The position numbers and the translations under genes were made by a program. The notes beneath the pieces were generated by a model, which did no database searches, was not told the DNA's origin, and worked only from the letters and a program-made list of their open reading frames with translations. From Streptomyces daqingensis (GTDB lineage: Bacteria; Actinomycetota; Actinomycetes; Streptomycetales; Streptomycetaceae): DNA of 49,352 nucleotides. This document shows, piece after piece, positions 8,313 to 15,361 of the stretch. The stretch spans positions 1-49,352 of the forward strand of contig NZ_BMMP01000029.1 in NCBI RefSeq assembly GCF_014645895.1. Direction: 5' to 3'. The first letter of the stretch is position 1. Each line of letters begins with the position of its first letter.

Positions 8313-8364
8313 CACGGCACGGAGCGGGCCCCGGACGCGCGTCCGGGGCCCGCTCCGTGCCGTG
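8313..8364. terminator. 52-bp perfect palindrome, probable terminator
   Basis: Positions 8313-8338 and 8339-8364 are exact reverse complements with no spacer (26-bp arms, centre gcgc). It starts 6 bp after the stop of the small conserved gene and 187 bp before murC. As RNA it would form a very stable rod with a tetraloop, so transcription termination and 3' end protection are the likely roles. Confidence 0.75.
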
Positions 8365-8551
8365 CCGCGTCCGGTGCGCGGGGAGTGCCGGGGCGCGCAG
8401 CGCATAGGCTGGTCGGCGCGCGTACGGCACGTCGCACAGCGGTGGCCCTCGTCGTGCGGACGGCCGTGTGGCTCCGCGCCGGTGAGGGCGGCTCGCTGGC
8501 GGACAGCGCACCGCGCCCGTTCACGAGAGCACGAGCTTTGGAGGCGCCCCC

Positions 8552-9982
8552 ATGGCAGCCGACGCAGCCGACCCGGCCACGGCAGCGGTCAGCCCGACCG
8601 TTCCGGCGGCACTGGCACGTCCGCACTTCATCGGCATCGGCGGTGCCGGGATGTCCGGCATCGCGAAGATCCTCAGCCAGCGAGGCGCACGCGTCGAAGG
8701 AAGCGACGCGAGGGAGTCGCTGACGGTGACGGCGCTGCGCGGACTGGGCGCGACGGTGCACCTCGGACACGACGCCGCCAATCTGGCGGCCGACGCCACG
8801 TCGGTCGTCGTCTCCAGCGCCATCCGGCCCGACAACCCGGAGCTGGCCGCCGCCGCGGAGCGCGGCGTGCCGGTCGTGCACCGCTCGGACGCCCTGGCCT
8901 CGCTGATGGAGGCGTGCCGGCCCCTCGCCGTGGCCGGTACCCACGGCAAGACCACGACGACGTCGATGCTCGCGGTGGCCCTGGGCTCCCTCGGCCTCGA
9001 CCCCTCGTACGCGATCGGCGGCGACCTCGACGAGCCGGGCTCCAACGCCCACAACGGCCGCGGGGAGATCTTCGTGGCGGAGGCGGACGAGAGCGACCGC
9101 AGCTTCCACAAGTACGCGCCCGAGGTGGCCATCGTGCTCAACGTGGAGCTGGACCACCACGCCAACTACGCCTCCATGGAGGAGATCTACGAGTCCTTCG
9201 AGATCTTCGCGGGGCGCATCCGCCCGGGCGGCACACTGATCGTCTCCGCGGACCACGAGGGAGCGCGCGAGCTGACGCGCAGGCTCCGCGCGCGGGGGGA
9301 CGTGAAGGTGCGCACGTACGGGGAGGCCGCCGACGCCGACGTACGCGTCCTGGACATCACCCCGCACGGTCTGACCAGCGAGACGACGGTGCTGCTGGAC
9401 GGGACCGAACTCACCTTCGCCGTCTTCGTGCCGGGCCGGCACTACGCGAGCAACGCCGTCGCCGCTCTCGTCGCGGGCACCGAGATGGGCCTGCCGGCGG
9501 GCGACCTGGCCAAGGCACTCGGCACGTACACCGGGGTCAGGCGGCGACTGCAGCTCATGGGCGAGGCGAACGGCGTGCAGGTCATCGACTCCTACGCGCA
9601 CCACCCGACGGAGATGACCGCCGACCTGGAGGCCATCCGCGGCGGTGCGGGCGACGGACGCGTGCTCGTCCTCTTCCAGCCGCACCTCTTCAGCCGCACC
9701 CAGGAGCTGGCAACGGAGATGGGGGAGGCGCTGGCGCTGGCGGACGCCTCCGTCGTCCTCGACATCTATCCCGCCCGTGAGGACCCGATTCCGGGGGTCA
9801 CCAGCGAGCTGATCATCGACGCCGCGCGCGCGGCGGGTGCCGACGTGCGTCACGCGGAGTCCAGGACCGCCGGGGCGGAGCTCGTCGCGGGAATGGCCGC
9901 ACCCGGCGACCTTGTTCTGACGATGGGAGCCGGGGACGTCACGGATCTCGGCCCCCGGATCCTCGCCGGGCTGGCGCCCTGA
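8552..9982 (+). CDS. murC: UDP-N-acetylmuramate--L-alanine ligase
   Basis: This cytoplasmic ligase adds L-Ala to UDP-MurNAc in the first amino-acid step of peptidoglycan synthesis. The product is 476 aa. The N-terminal UDP-binding domain has HFIGIGGAGMSGIAKIL (about residues 24-40). The ATP site is AVAGTHGKTTTTSML, followed by the Mur ligase central and C-terminal motifs AEADESDRSF, LNVELDHHANY, YAHHPTEM and FQPHLFSRT. The ATG is preceded by ggagg at a spacing of about 9 nt. A TAGGCT hexamer at 8405-8410 could be the -10 of its promoter. As in other Streptomyces that I recall, murC sits outside the main division and cell wall cluster. Confidence 0.97.
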   Translation: MAADAADPATAAVSPTVPAALARPHFIGIGGAGMSGIAKILSQRGARVEGSDARESLTVTALRGLGATVHLGHDAANLAADATSVVVSSAIRPDNPELAAAAERGVPVVHRSDALASLMEACRPLAVAGTHGKTTTTSMLAVALGSLGLDPSYAIGGDLDEPGSNAHNGRGEIFVAEADESDRSFHKYAPEVAIVLNVELDHHANYASMEEIYESFEIFAGRIRPGGTLIVSADHEGARELTRRLRARGDVKVRTYGEAADADVRVLDITPHGLTSETTVLLDGTELTFAVFVPGRHYASNAVAALVAGTEMGLPAGDLAKALGTYTGVRRRLQLMGEANGVQVIDSYAHHPTEMTADLEAIRGGAGDGRVLVLFQPHLFSRTQELATEMGEALALADASVVLDIYPAREDPIPGVTSELIIDAARAAGADVRHAESRTAGAELVAGMAAPGDLVLTMGAGDVTDLGPRILAGLAP

Positions 9983-10102
9983 GCGGCGTGGCCGCCGTCG
10001 GCACGGCCGGGCCCGGTTCGGGGCGGCACGGCGTGGGCGGGGCGGGGAAGTACACCGCGACCAGCGCGGACTTCATGACCGGATCGAGCTGAGGAGGCCG
10101 TC

Positions 10103-10510
10103 GTGGCATACGAGATCGACAAGCCGGAGGAGCAGTGGCGGGCCGAGCTCAGCCCTGAGGAGTACCGCGTCCTGCGGCAGGCCGGCACCGAGCCCGCCTT
10201 CACCGGGGAGTACACGGACACCAAGACGACCGGCGTCTACAACTGCCGGGCCTGCGGCGCGGAGCTGTTCCGCTCCGGCACGAAGTTCGAGTCGCACTGC
10301 GGGTGGCCCAGCTTCTACGACCCGGCGGACTCCGACGCCGTGGAGCTGATCGAGGACCGCTCGATGGGCATGCTCCGCACCGAGGTGCGGTGCGCCCGCT
10401 GCGGCTCCCACCTCGGGCACGTCTTCGAGGGTGAGGGCTACCCGACTCCGACGGACCAGCGCTACTGCATCAACAGCATCTCGGTGCGGCTGGAGCCCAC
10501 CGAGGGCTGA
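10103..10510 (+). CDS. msrB: Peptide-methionine (R)-S-oxide reductase MsrB
   Basis: This reductase repairs R-methionine sulfoxide in proteins. The product is 135 aa. Structural zinc is bound by two CxxC pairs (CRAC near residue 50 and CARC near 97). The catalytic cysteine is C122 in RYCINSIS. The motifs HCGWPSF and GHVFEG complete the family signature. The ribosome site gaggagg lies about 7 nt before the ATG. It follows murC by 120 bp of GC-rich sequence with no obvious promoter, so the two may be cotranscribed. Confidence 0.97.
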   Translation: MAYEIDKPEEQWRAELSPEEYRVLRQAGTEPAFTGEYTDTKTTGVYNCRACGAELFRSGTKFESHCGWPSFYDPADSDAVELIEDRSMGMLRTEVRCARCGSHLGHVFEGEGYPTPTDQRYCINSISVRLEPTEG

Positions 10511-10522
10511 GACGGACGGCGA

Positions 10523-10555
10523 GCGGCGGGCCGGCGCGCGGCGCCGGCCCGCCGC
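10523..10555 (+). terminator. Terminator after msrB (15-bp perfect stem, 3-nt loop)
   Basis: Arms 10523-10537 and 10541-10555 are perfect complements around gcg. The hairpin begins 13 bp after the msrB stop, and its right arm runs into a tandem repeat that starts at 10551. Confidence 0.85.
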
Positions 10556-10590
10556 CGCGTCTGTGCTGGGGCCGCCGCGTCTGTGCTGGG
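10551..10590. repeat. Two perfect tandem copies of a 20-bp unit
   Basis: gccgccgcgtctgtgctggg occurs at 10551-10570 and again at 10571-10590 with no mismatch. The first copy contains the last 5 bases of the msrB terminator stem. The second copy ends in ctgtgctggg and, with the following cacag, makes a small hairpin (10581-10595). It looks like a recent slippage duplication in the msrB-MFS spacer. Confidence 0.9.
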
Positions 10591-10714
10591 CACAGAGGAA
10601 TAACCGGGCGGGGTGCTCCCGTTCGTTTGTACGCTGCATGTATTCGCCGGCCCGCGCATCTCGACGAGGCCGGCGCCATCGCCCCGTACTTTCGAACGAC
10701 TCCCCGGAGACCGC

Positions 10715-12247
10715 ATGACGCAGGCCCGCGATGCCGCCCCACCCCTCATAGCCGGGACGAGCAGCCGGCAGGCTCCGCAGCAGGAGGCGGACGCCCACGG
10801 CGGGCAGGAAGCGGCACGCGGGTCGGACGGGCAGCGCCACCTCAAGGGAGTGGTGCCCGTACTGGCCTTCGCCGGGATCTCCGTCGCCGTCATGCAGACG
10901 CTGCTCGTCCCCGTCGTCGCCCAGCTCCCGCAGCTGCTCCGCACCACCACGTCCGACGCCGCCTGGGTCGTGACCGCGACGCTGCTCTCCGGAGCCGTGG
11001 CCACGCCCGTCATGGGGCGCCTCGGCGACCTCTACGGCAAACGCCGCCTCATCCTCGCCAGCCTCGGCATGATGGTGCTGGGCTCCCTCGTGTGCGGGTT
11101 CTCCTCCACGCTCGTGCCGATGGTCACCGGGCGGACCCTGCAGGGTTTCGCGATGGGAGCGATCCCGCTGGGCGTCAGCATCATGAGGGACGAGCTGCCT
11201 CCGGACCGGCTCGGGCCGGCGATGGCGTTCATGAGCTCCTCGCTCGGCACGGGCGGCGCCCTCGGCATGCCGATCGCGGCCTACGTCGCCCAGCACACCG
11301 ACTGGCACGTGCTCTTCTTCGGCTCCGCAGGCATCGGCGCGCTCGCGATGGTCCTGGTGCGCACCGTCGTACCGGAGTCGCCACGACGGCTGGGAGGACG
11401 CTTCGACTTCCCCGGCGCCCTCGGGCTGGCGGCCGGGCTCGTGGCGCTGCTGCTCGCGATATCCAAGGGCGCGGCGTGGGGCTGGGGCAGCGCGACCACG
11501 CTCGGGCTCTTCGCGTCCTCCCTGGTGATCTTCGCCGGCTGGGGCGTGATGGAGCTGCGCCTCTCCCAGCCGCTCGTGGACCTGCGCAGCACGGTCCGCC
11601 GGCAGGTGCTGCTGACCAACCTCGCCTCGATCACCGTCGGGCTCGCGTTCTACGCGGCGACCCTCGTCCTTCCCCAGCTGCTGCAGCTGCCGCGCTCCAC
11701 CGGCTACGGACTGGGCCATTCGATGCTCGTGGCCGGGATGTGCGTGGCGCCCATGGGCCTCGCGATGATGCTCGTCTCGAAGCTGTCCGCCCGCATCTCG
11801 GACACCCGCGGCCCCAAGGTCTCCCTGATGACGGGGCTCGTCATCCTCGCCGTCGCCTACCTGGCCGGGACGGCGCTCATGGGCGCGGTATGGCAGGTCG
11901 TGATCATCGCCGTGCTCATCGGGTTCGGCATCGGCATCGCCTACTCGGCCATGCCCGCGCTGATCCTCGGCGCGGTCGACCCGTCCGAGTCGGGCGCCGC
12001 GAACGGGCTGAACACGCTGATGCGCTCGATCGGAACGTCGACGTCGAGCGCCGTGGTGGGCGTCGTGCTGGCCCGGATGAGCATGCCGTTCGGCGACGCC
12101 GCCGTGCCGACGCCGGCGGGTTTCCGCGTCTCGTTCCTGATCGCCGCCGGCGCGGCCCTCACGGGGCTGCTGATCGCGGCGTTCCTGCCGGGACGCGGGC
12201 GGGACGGGCAGGCGGGGGCGGGGGCCGGCGCCCGGACGGGGGAGTAG
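10715..12247 (+). CDS. MFS drug exporter, DHA2-like (probably 14 TM segments)
   Basis: This integral membrane proton antiporter has 510 aa. A hydrophilic N-terminal tail of about 45 residues precedes the first helix (VVPVLAFAGISVAVMQTLLV). Motif A of the drug:H+ family is seen in VMGRLGDLYGKRR. Many further hydrophobic helices follow, for example MMVLGSLVCGFSSTLVPMV and VVIIAVLIGFGIGIAYSAM, as does the conserved DPSESGAANGLNTLMRSIG segment near the C-terminus. I chose the ATG at 10715, with weak ribosome site cggaga, over upstream in-frame codons because the extension has no membrane or family character. The substrate is unknown. No regulator gene is adjacent. Confidence 0.88.
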   Translation: MTQARDAAPPLIAGTSSRQAPQQEADAHGGQEAARGSDGQRHLKGVVPVLAFAGISVAVMQTLLVPVVAQLPQLLRTTTSDAAWVVTATLLSGAVATPVMGRLGDLYGKRRLILASLGMMVLGSLVCGFSSTLVPMVTGRTLQGFAMGAIPLGVSIMRDELPPDRLGPAMAFMSSSLGTGGALGMPIAAYVAQHTDWHVLFFGSAGIGALAMVLVRTVVPESPRRLGGRFDFPGALGLAAGLVALLLAISKGAAWGWGSATTLGLFASSLVIFAGWGVMELRLSQPLVDLRSTVRRQVLLTNLASITVGLAFYAATLVLPQLLQLPRSTGYGLGHSMLVAGMCVAPMGLAMMLVSKLSARISDTRGPKVSLMTGLVILAVAYLAGTALMGAVWQVVIIAVLIGFGIGIAYSAMPALILGAVDPSESGAANGLNTLMRSIGTSTSSAVVGVVLARMSMPFGDAAVPTPAGFRVSFLIAAGAALTGLLIAAFLPGRGRDGQAGAGAGARTGE

Positions 12248-12347
12248 CGGCCGGGACCAGTTGCCGGGCGGCGCCGGAGCCCGGGCGGGATACCGGCGGA
12301 CCTGAAACCGTTTGGCCGGCTTTCGGGGCGAGCGTCACGATGGCCCC

Positions 12348-12996
12348 ATGCTCTCCACGCTTCTGCCCTTCCTCGGCGCGTGCCTGCTGGTGGCGGTGTC
12401 GCCCGGCCCCAGCACGGTGCTCATCATCCGCAACTCGCTGCACAGCCGCCGCGCGGGGCAGATGACCGTCCTCGGCAACGAGACGGGCGTCTTCGTCTGG
12501 GGAGTCGTCGCCGCCTTCGGGCTGACGGCGCTGCTCGCCGCCTCCCGGCTGGCCTACGACGTCCTGCGGTTCGGGGGAGCGGCGGTCCTGATCGTCTTCG
12601 GCGTCCAGGCGCTGCGCGCGGCACGGCGCGGCGGCGGACCCGGCACGCCGGAGGACGGCGGGGAAGCGGCCGGGCAGGGCGGTGACGCGGTCGTGCGGGG
12701 CGAGCCTTCAACCTGGCGGGCGTACCGGGCGGGGCTGCTGCTCAACCTCGCCAACCCCAAGGCGGCGATCTTCGCCCCTCCCGCAGTTCGTGCCGCACGG
12801 CGCGCCCCAGCTGCCGCTGACGGTGACGCTGGCCGCGGTGTGGGCCGTCTTCGAGGTCGGCTACTACTCGCTGTACGTCGCCTTCGTGGGCCGGCTGCGG
12901 CGGGTCCTCGCCCGGGCGGCGGTGCGCCGCAGGCTGGAACAGATCTCGGGCGGCGTGCTGGTCGCCCTCGGCGTCCGGCTCGCCCTGGACGGCTGA
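12348..12996 (+). pseudogene. LysE/RhtB-family amino acid exporter, frameshifted
   Basis: The N-terminal half reads LLPFLGACLLVAVSPGPSTVLIIRNS and runs in one frame to LLLNLANPKAAIFA (about 12774). The C-terminal half (PQFVPHGAPQLPLTVTLAAV onward to LALDG, stop 12994-12996) is in another frame. Intact relatives that I recall read LANPKAAxFAxSLLPQFVP. Here only cct separates gcc and cccgcagttc, consistent with a net loss of 5 or 2 bases, or gain of 1, near 12775-12782. Both halves are otherwise well preserved, so this is either a recent inactivation or a sequencing error. The start is leaderless-looking: CACGAT at 12336-12341 is 6 nt before the ATG. A terminator overlaps the stop. Confidence 0.85.
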
Positions 12997-13009
12997 CGCG
13001 TCCAGGGCG
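12981..13009. terminator. Terminator overlapping the LysE stop codon
   Basis: cgccctggac (12981-12990) pairs with gtccagggcg (13000-13009) around a 9-nt loop containing the stop codon. It lies between convergent genes and may act in both directions. A 14-bp direct repeat (gcggacgccgaggt, twice within 13009-13040) follows immediately. Confidence 0.7.
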
Positions 13010-13059
13010 GCGGACGCCGAGGTAGTGCGGACGCCGAGGTGGCCCTCCGGGGGCTGCGG

Positions 13060-14043
13060 CTACTCCTTCGCGGCCGGGGCAGGGGCCGGGTCGGAGCTCC
13101 GCTCCGGTGCCGACATGCAGAAGCGGTGGTCCACGACCGGGTAGCCCGCCTTCGCGAAGGCCGCCGCCATCGGGGTGTTGCCCAAGTCGGTGGAGGCCGC
13201 GATCGATTCGGCGCCTTCGCGGCTCAACTGCCGGGTGCACTCGGCCAGAAGGTCGTAGGCGTAGCCGTTGCCGCGCTGCTCCGGTACGACCCCGATGAAC
13301 CCCACCGCCGGGCCGCTGGGGATCGCGCCGGGCACGTGCAGCCCGGCCAGCGCCCCGTCCGCCGTATGAGCCAGCCGCCACCACTCGCGCGGGGACGGCA
13401 TCCAGCGGAGGTGCTCCAGATCCTCCCGGGCGGCCTGCTCGATCCCGGCCTCCTGCCCGCCGGGTCCGGCCGCTTCGAGGGCGCGCCGGGCGTGAGCGTC
13501 GAGGGTGCCGTGCTGGACGCGCCGCAGGACGTCCAGGATCACCTCGTCGTCCGGCTCGGGCCGGAACGTGAGCCGTCCCGGATGCTCCGGGAGCCCGCAG
13601 TCGGGCGTCCAGCGGTAGCGGAAGCGTTCGACGAGCGGGCGGTAGCCGGCGGTCGCGGCAGCGCCGATGCGGGCCTCGGCCGCGGCGCGCGCCCCGGGCT
13701 CCGTCCGCCAGCCCGGCGGGAGGACGAGTTCGAAGTCGACGTCGTACGGCAGCGCGCGCAGCAGCCGTACGGCGGCCTCTTCCTCGCCGGGCAGGAAGTC
13801 GAACCAGTCGAGGAGGAGGGGCAGTTCGTCGTCCGGGGCGGCCCAGCAGGCGGCACGGGCGACGACGCGGTCTCCGCGGAGCGCGACCCACGTCCACTCG
13901 GGCCGGTACTCGCCGCCTTCGGCGACGGTCGTGTACGGGCGCCCGAGCAGGGGACGGCCGACGAGGCCGGGGTCCTGCAGGGAGGTGAAGAGCGGACGCG
14001 CCTCGGACTCGCCGAGCGCGCGGACGACCAGATGTGCGGTCAT
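13060..14043 (-). CDS. GNAT-family N-acetyltransferase (long form)
   Basis: The product is 327 aa, longer than a single GNAT domain (about 150). The C-terminal half holds the acetyl-CoA motif A, VGFIGVVPEQRGNGYAYDLL (Q/R-x-x-G-x-G/A type), followed by ASTDLGNTPMAAAFAKAGY. The N-terminal half (EWTWVALRGDRVVARAACW) looks like a degenerate second GNAT fold, so this is probably a tandem GNAT protein. The substrate is unknown. Its ATG lies immediately downstream of a palindrome containing its ribosome site, and 39 nt after a short upstream ORF with a much stronger ribosome site. This suggests induction by translational attenuation (see 14054-14142). Confidence 0.85.
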   Translation of the reverse strand: MTAHLVVRALGESEARPLFTSLQDPGLVGRPLLGRPYTTVAEGGEYRPEWTWVALRGDRVVARAACWAAPDDELPLLLDWFDFLPGEEEAAVRLLRALPYDVDFELVLPPGWRTEPGARAAAEARIGAAATAGYRPLVERFRYRWTPDCGLPEHPGRLTFRPEPDDEVILDVLRRVQHGTLDAHARRALEAAGPGGQEAGIEQAAREDLEHLRWMPSPREWWRLAHTADGALAGLHVPGAIPSGPAVGFIGVVPEQRGNGYAYDLLAECTRQLSREGAESIAASTDLGNTPMAAAFAKAGYPVVDHRFCMSAPERSSDPAPAPAAKE

Positions 14044-14053
14044 GGTGGAAGGA

Positions 14054-14123
14054 CCTTCCGGAAGGCGTGTCGCGCTCCCGGATCAGTGCCGGTCGTACGC
14101 CCTGCGGACGGGGCGGGAGCGCG
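14054..14123 (-). promoter_or_regulatory. Candidate translational attenuator of the GNAT gene
   Basis: Two RNA structures can form between the leader ORF and the GNAT start. The first is a perfect 10-bp stem between 14114-14123 (inside the leader ORF) and 14071-14080 (just after its stop), with a 33-nt loop. The second is the 12-bp palindrome ccttccggaagg at 14054-14065. It contains the GGAAGG likely to act as the GNAT ribosome site and sits about 10 nt before the ATG. A ribosome on the leader ORF would open the first stem. Folding and function are inferred; no folding calculation was done. Confidence 0.45.
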
Positions 14124-14142
14124 TGATGCAGCTGATGGACAT
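14083..14142 (-). CDS. 19-residue leader ORF upstream of the GNAT gene
   Basis: The ATG at 14142 is preceded by ggaaggaggcgagagttcg, a strong Shine-Dalgarno (GGAGG) at a spacing of 10 nt. The reading frame gives MSISCITRSRPVRRAYDRH and a TGA stop. The peptide is rich in basic residues (five Arg in 19). Its stop is 39 nt before the GNAT start. The ribosome site is better than that of the downstream gene, the usual arrangement in attenuation leaders. I do not recognise the peptide as a known family. Confidence 0.5.
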   Translation of the reverse strand: MSISCITRSRPVRRAYDRH

Positions 14143-14308
14143 CGAACTCTCGCCTCCTTCCTCGGACTTGGGCGTACGGGCAACTTAGGGCGTGGCACGG
14201 TGCGGCGCCAGCGAATTTCGGGTGCCACGCCGGGACGGTGCGCCGACCCGCGGGGCCGGGCCGGGGCGGGGCAGATGTCTTCATTCCGCTACTGCCCGCC
14301 GCCCGGCC

Positions 14309-14337
14309 TGGACAGGGTCTTTGCGCGTCCAGACAAT
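14309..14337 (+). promoter_or_regulatory. Promoter of the DUF1707-FHA gene with embedded inverted repeat
   Basis: TGGACA at 14309-14314 and GACAAT at 14332-14337 are 17 bp apart, and the ATG follows the second hexamer by 6 nt, implying a leaderless mRNA. An inverted repeat, ctggac (14308-14313) with gtccag (14327-14332), overlaps both hexamers. It could be a repressor site or simply part of the promoter. Confidence 0.55.
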
Positions 14338-14343
14338 GTGGGC

Positions 14344-14973
14344 ATGACATCTCTCGAGTTCGGCGCCTACCCGCCGCGCCTGTCGGACGCGGACCGGGAG
14401 CGGGCTCTTGAGGTGCTTCGCGAGGGAGCCGCGCAGGGCCGGGTCTCCCAGGACACCTTCATGCGGCGCACGGACGCCATCCTCAGGGCGCAGTGGCACA
14501 GCGAACTGGACGCCGTCCTGCAGGACTTGCCCAGCCGCCGCCCCCGCAGCCGCTGGTACGTCGCCGCGATCACGCGGCTCTTCGACTTCAGGCATCGCGT
14601 GCGCAAGGCATGGCAGTCCCAGCGGCTGCCGGAGCTTCTGCTGCCCGCTCCCGCCGCGTACCCCTTCTCGATCGGCCGCGCGCCGGGTTCGATGCTGCGG
14701 CTGAACCACTACACCGTCTCCCGCGCCCACGCCCAGCTGCGCAGCGCCGGGGACGGCAGCTGGAAGCTGCGCGATCTGGGCTCCAGCAACGGAACCTGGG
14801 TGAACGGGAGCCGGGTGACGGGCTCGGTCACCGTGCGCCCCGGCGACGTGGTGCGCTTCGGCCAGATCGGGTTCCGGCTCGTCGTGGCCCAGCCGCCCCC
14901 GGCCGCCTCGCCGCCGGCCCTCCCGTCGGGACCGCCGCCCGCCCTGCCGCCGGGACCGCCGCCACAGCTCTGA
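14344..14973 (+). CDS. DUF1707 and FHA domain protein
   Basis: The product is 209 aa. An N-terminal DUF1707 segment (LSDADRERALEVLREGAAQG ... DAVLQDLPSRR, about residues 10-62) is followed by a basic linker. A forkhead-associated domain (about 95-180) follows, with the phosphothreonine-binding residues in FSIGRAPGS, HYTVSRAHAQL and DLGSSNGTWVNG. The tail is Pro-rich (repeated PPALP.GPPP). FHA domains read Ser/Thr kinase signals, and a PP2C-like gene lies 29 kb away in this window. No transmembrane segment is evident, unlike many DUF1707 proteins. The leaderless start at 14344 is set by the promoter hexamers. Confidence 0.88.
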   Translation: MTSLEFGAYPPRLSDADRERALEVLREGAAQGRVSQDTFMRRTDAILRAQWHSELDAVLQDLPSRRPRSRWYVAAITRLFDFRHRVRKAWQSQRLPELLLPAPAAYPFSIGRAPGSMLRLNHYTVSRAHAQLRSAGDGSWKLRDLGSSNGTWVNGSRVTGSVTVRPGDVVRFGQIGFRLVVAQPPPAASPPALPSGPPPALPPGPPPQL

Positions 14974-15361
14974 CGGTCCGCCTTCCGCTTTTCCGCCGGT
15001 CCGCGCCCGGCTGCCGTCGCGTGCTTGCGCGCGCGGGCGGCCGTACGTGAGTGCTGCGGGGCAACGGTGAATTACCCGTGCCCGTCGACTTGTCGGAGTA
15101 GCGCGCGGCCCGGTCAGCGGGTAGGACGAGGGTCTGTGGAACCCCCGGGAGGAAGGCGTGACCAGGTGACTGTCCCCGCCCGCGCGGTCGCGCAGTTCGC
15201 GCCCGTGCCCGGCACAGGTACCGCGTTCCGGACGAAATCCGCACCGCCGTCGCCTACGGCCGTACGCGCAGAGCGAGTTGATGGGGGTTCAGGGTGCGGT
15301 GCTCCAGGCGCCGCAGTAGTCTTCCTTGATCGCTCAACGGGGCTAGGAAGGCGGTGCGCGG
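14974..15361. other. Intergenic region before the HEPN gene
   Basis: These 388 bp contain no gene I can support. A GTG at 15166 with gggaggaagg upstream opens a 71-codon frame (VTVPARAVAQFAPVPGTG...) that runs 20 bp into the next gene. It has no recognisable similarity, and the same ribosome site also serves a 3-codon GTG ORF at 15158. Just before the HEPN gene, aggaagg (15346-15352) is its ribosome site. Confidence 0.4.

Noticed and set aside
9983..10102. Possible RNA gene between murC and msrB
   Set aside because: Only GC-rich short inverted repeats are present, with no cloverleaf, no conserved riboswitch core and no clear promoter.
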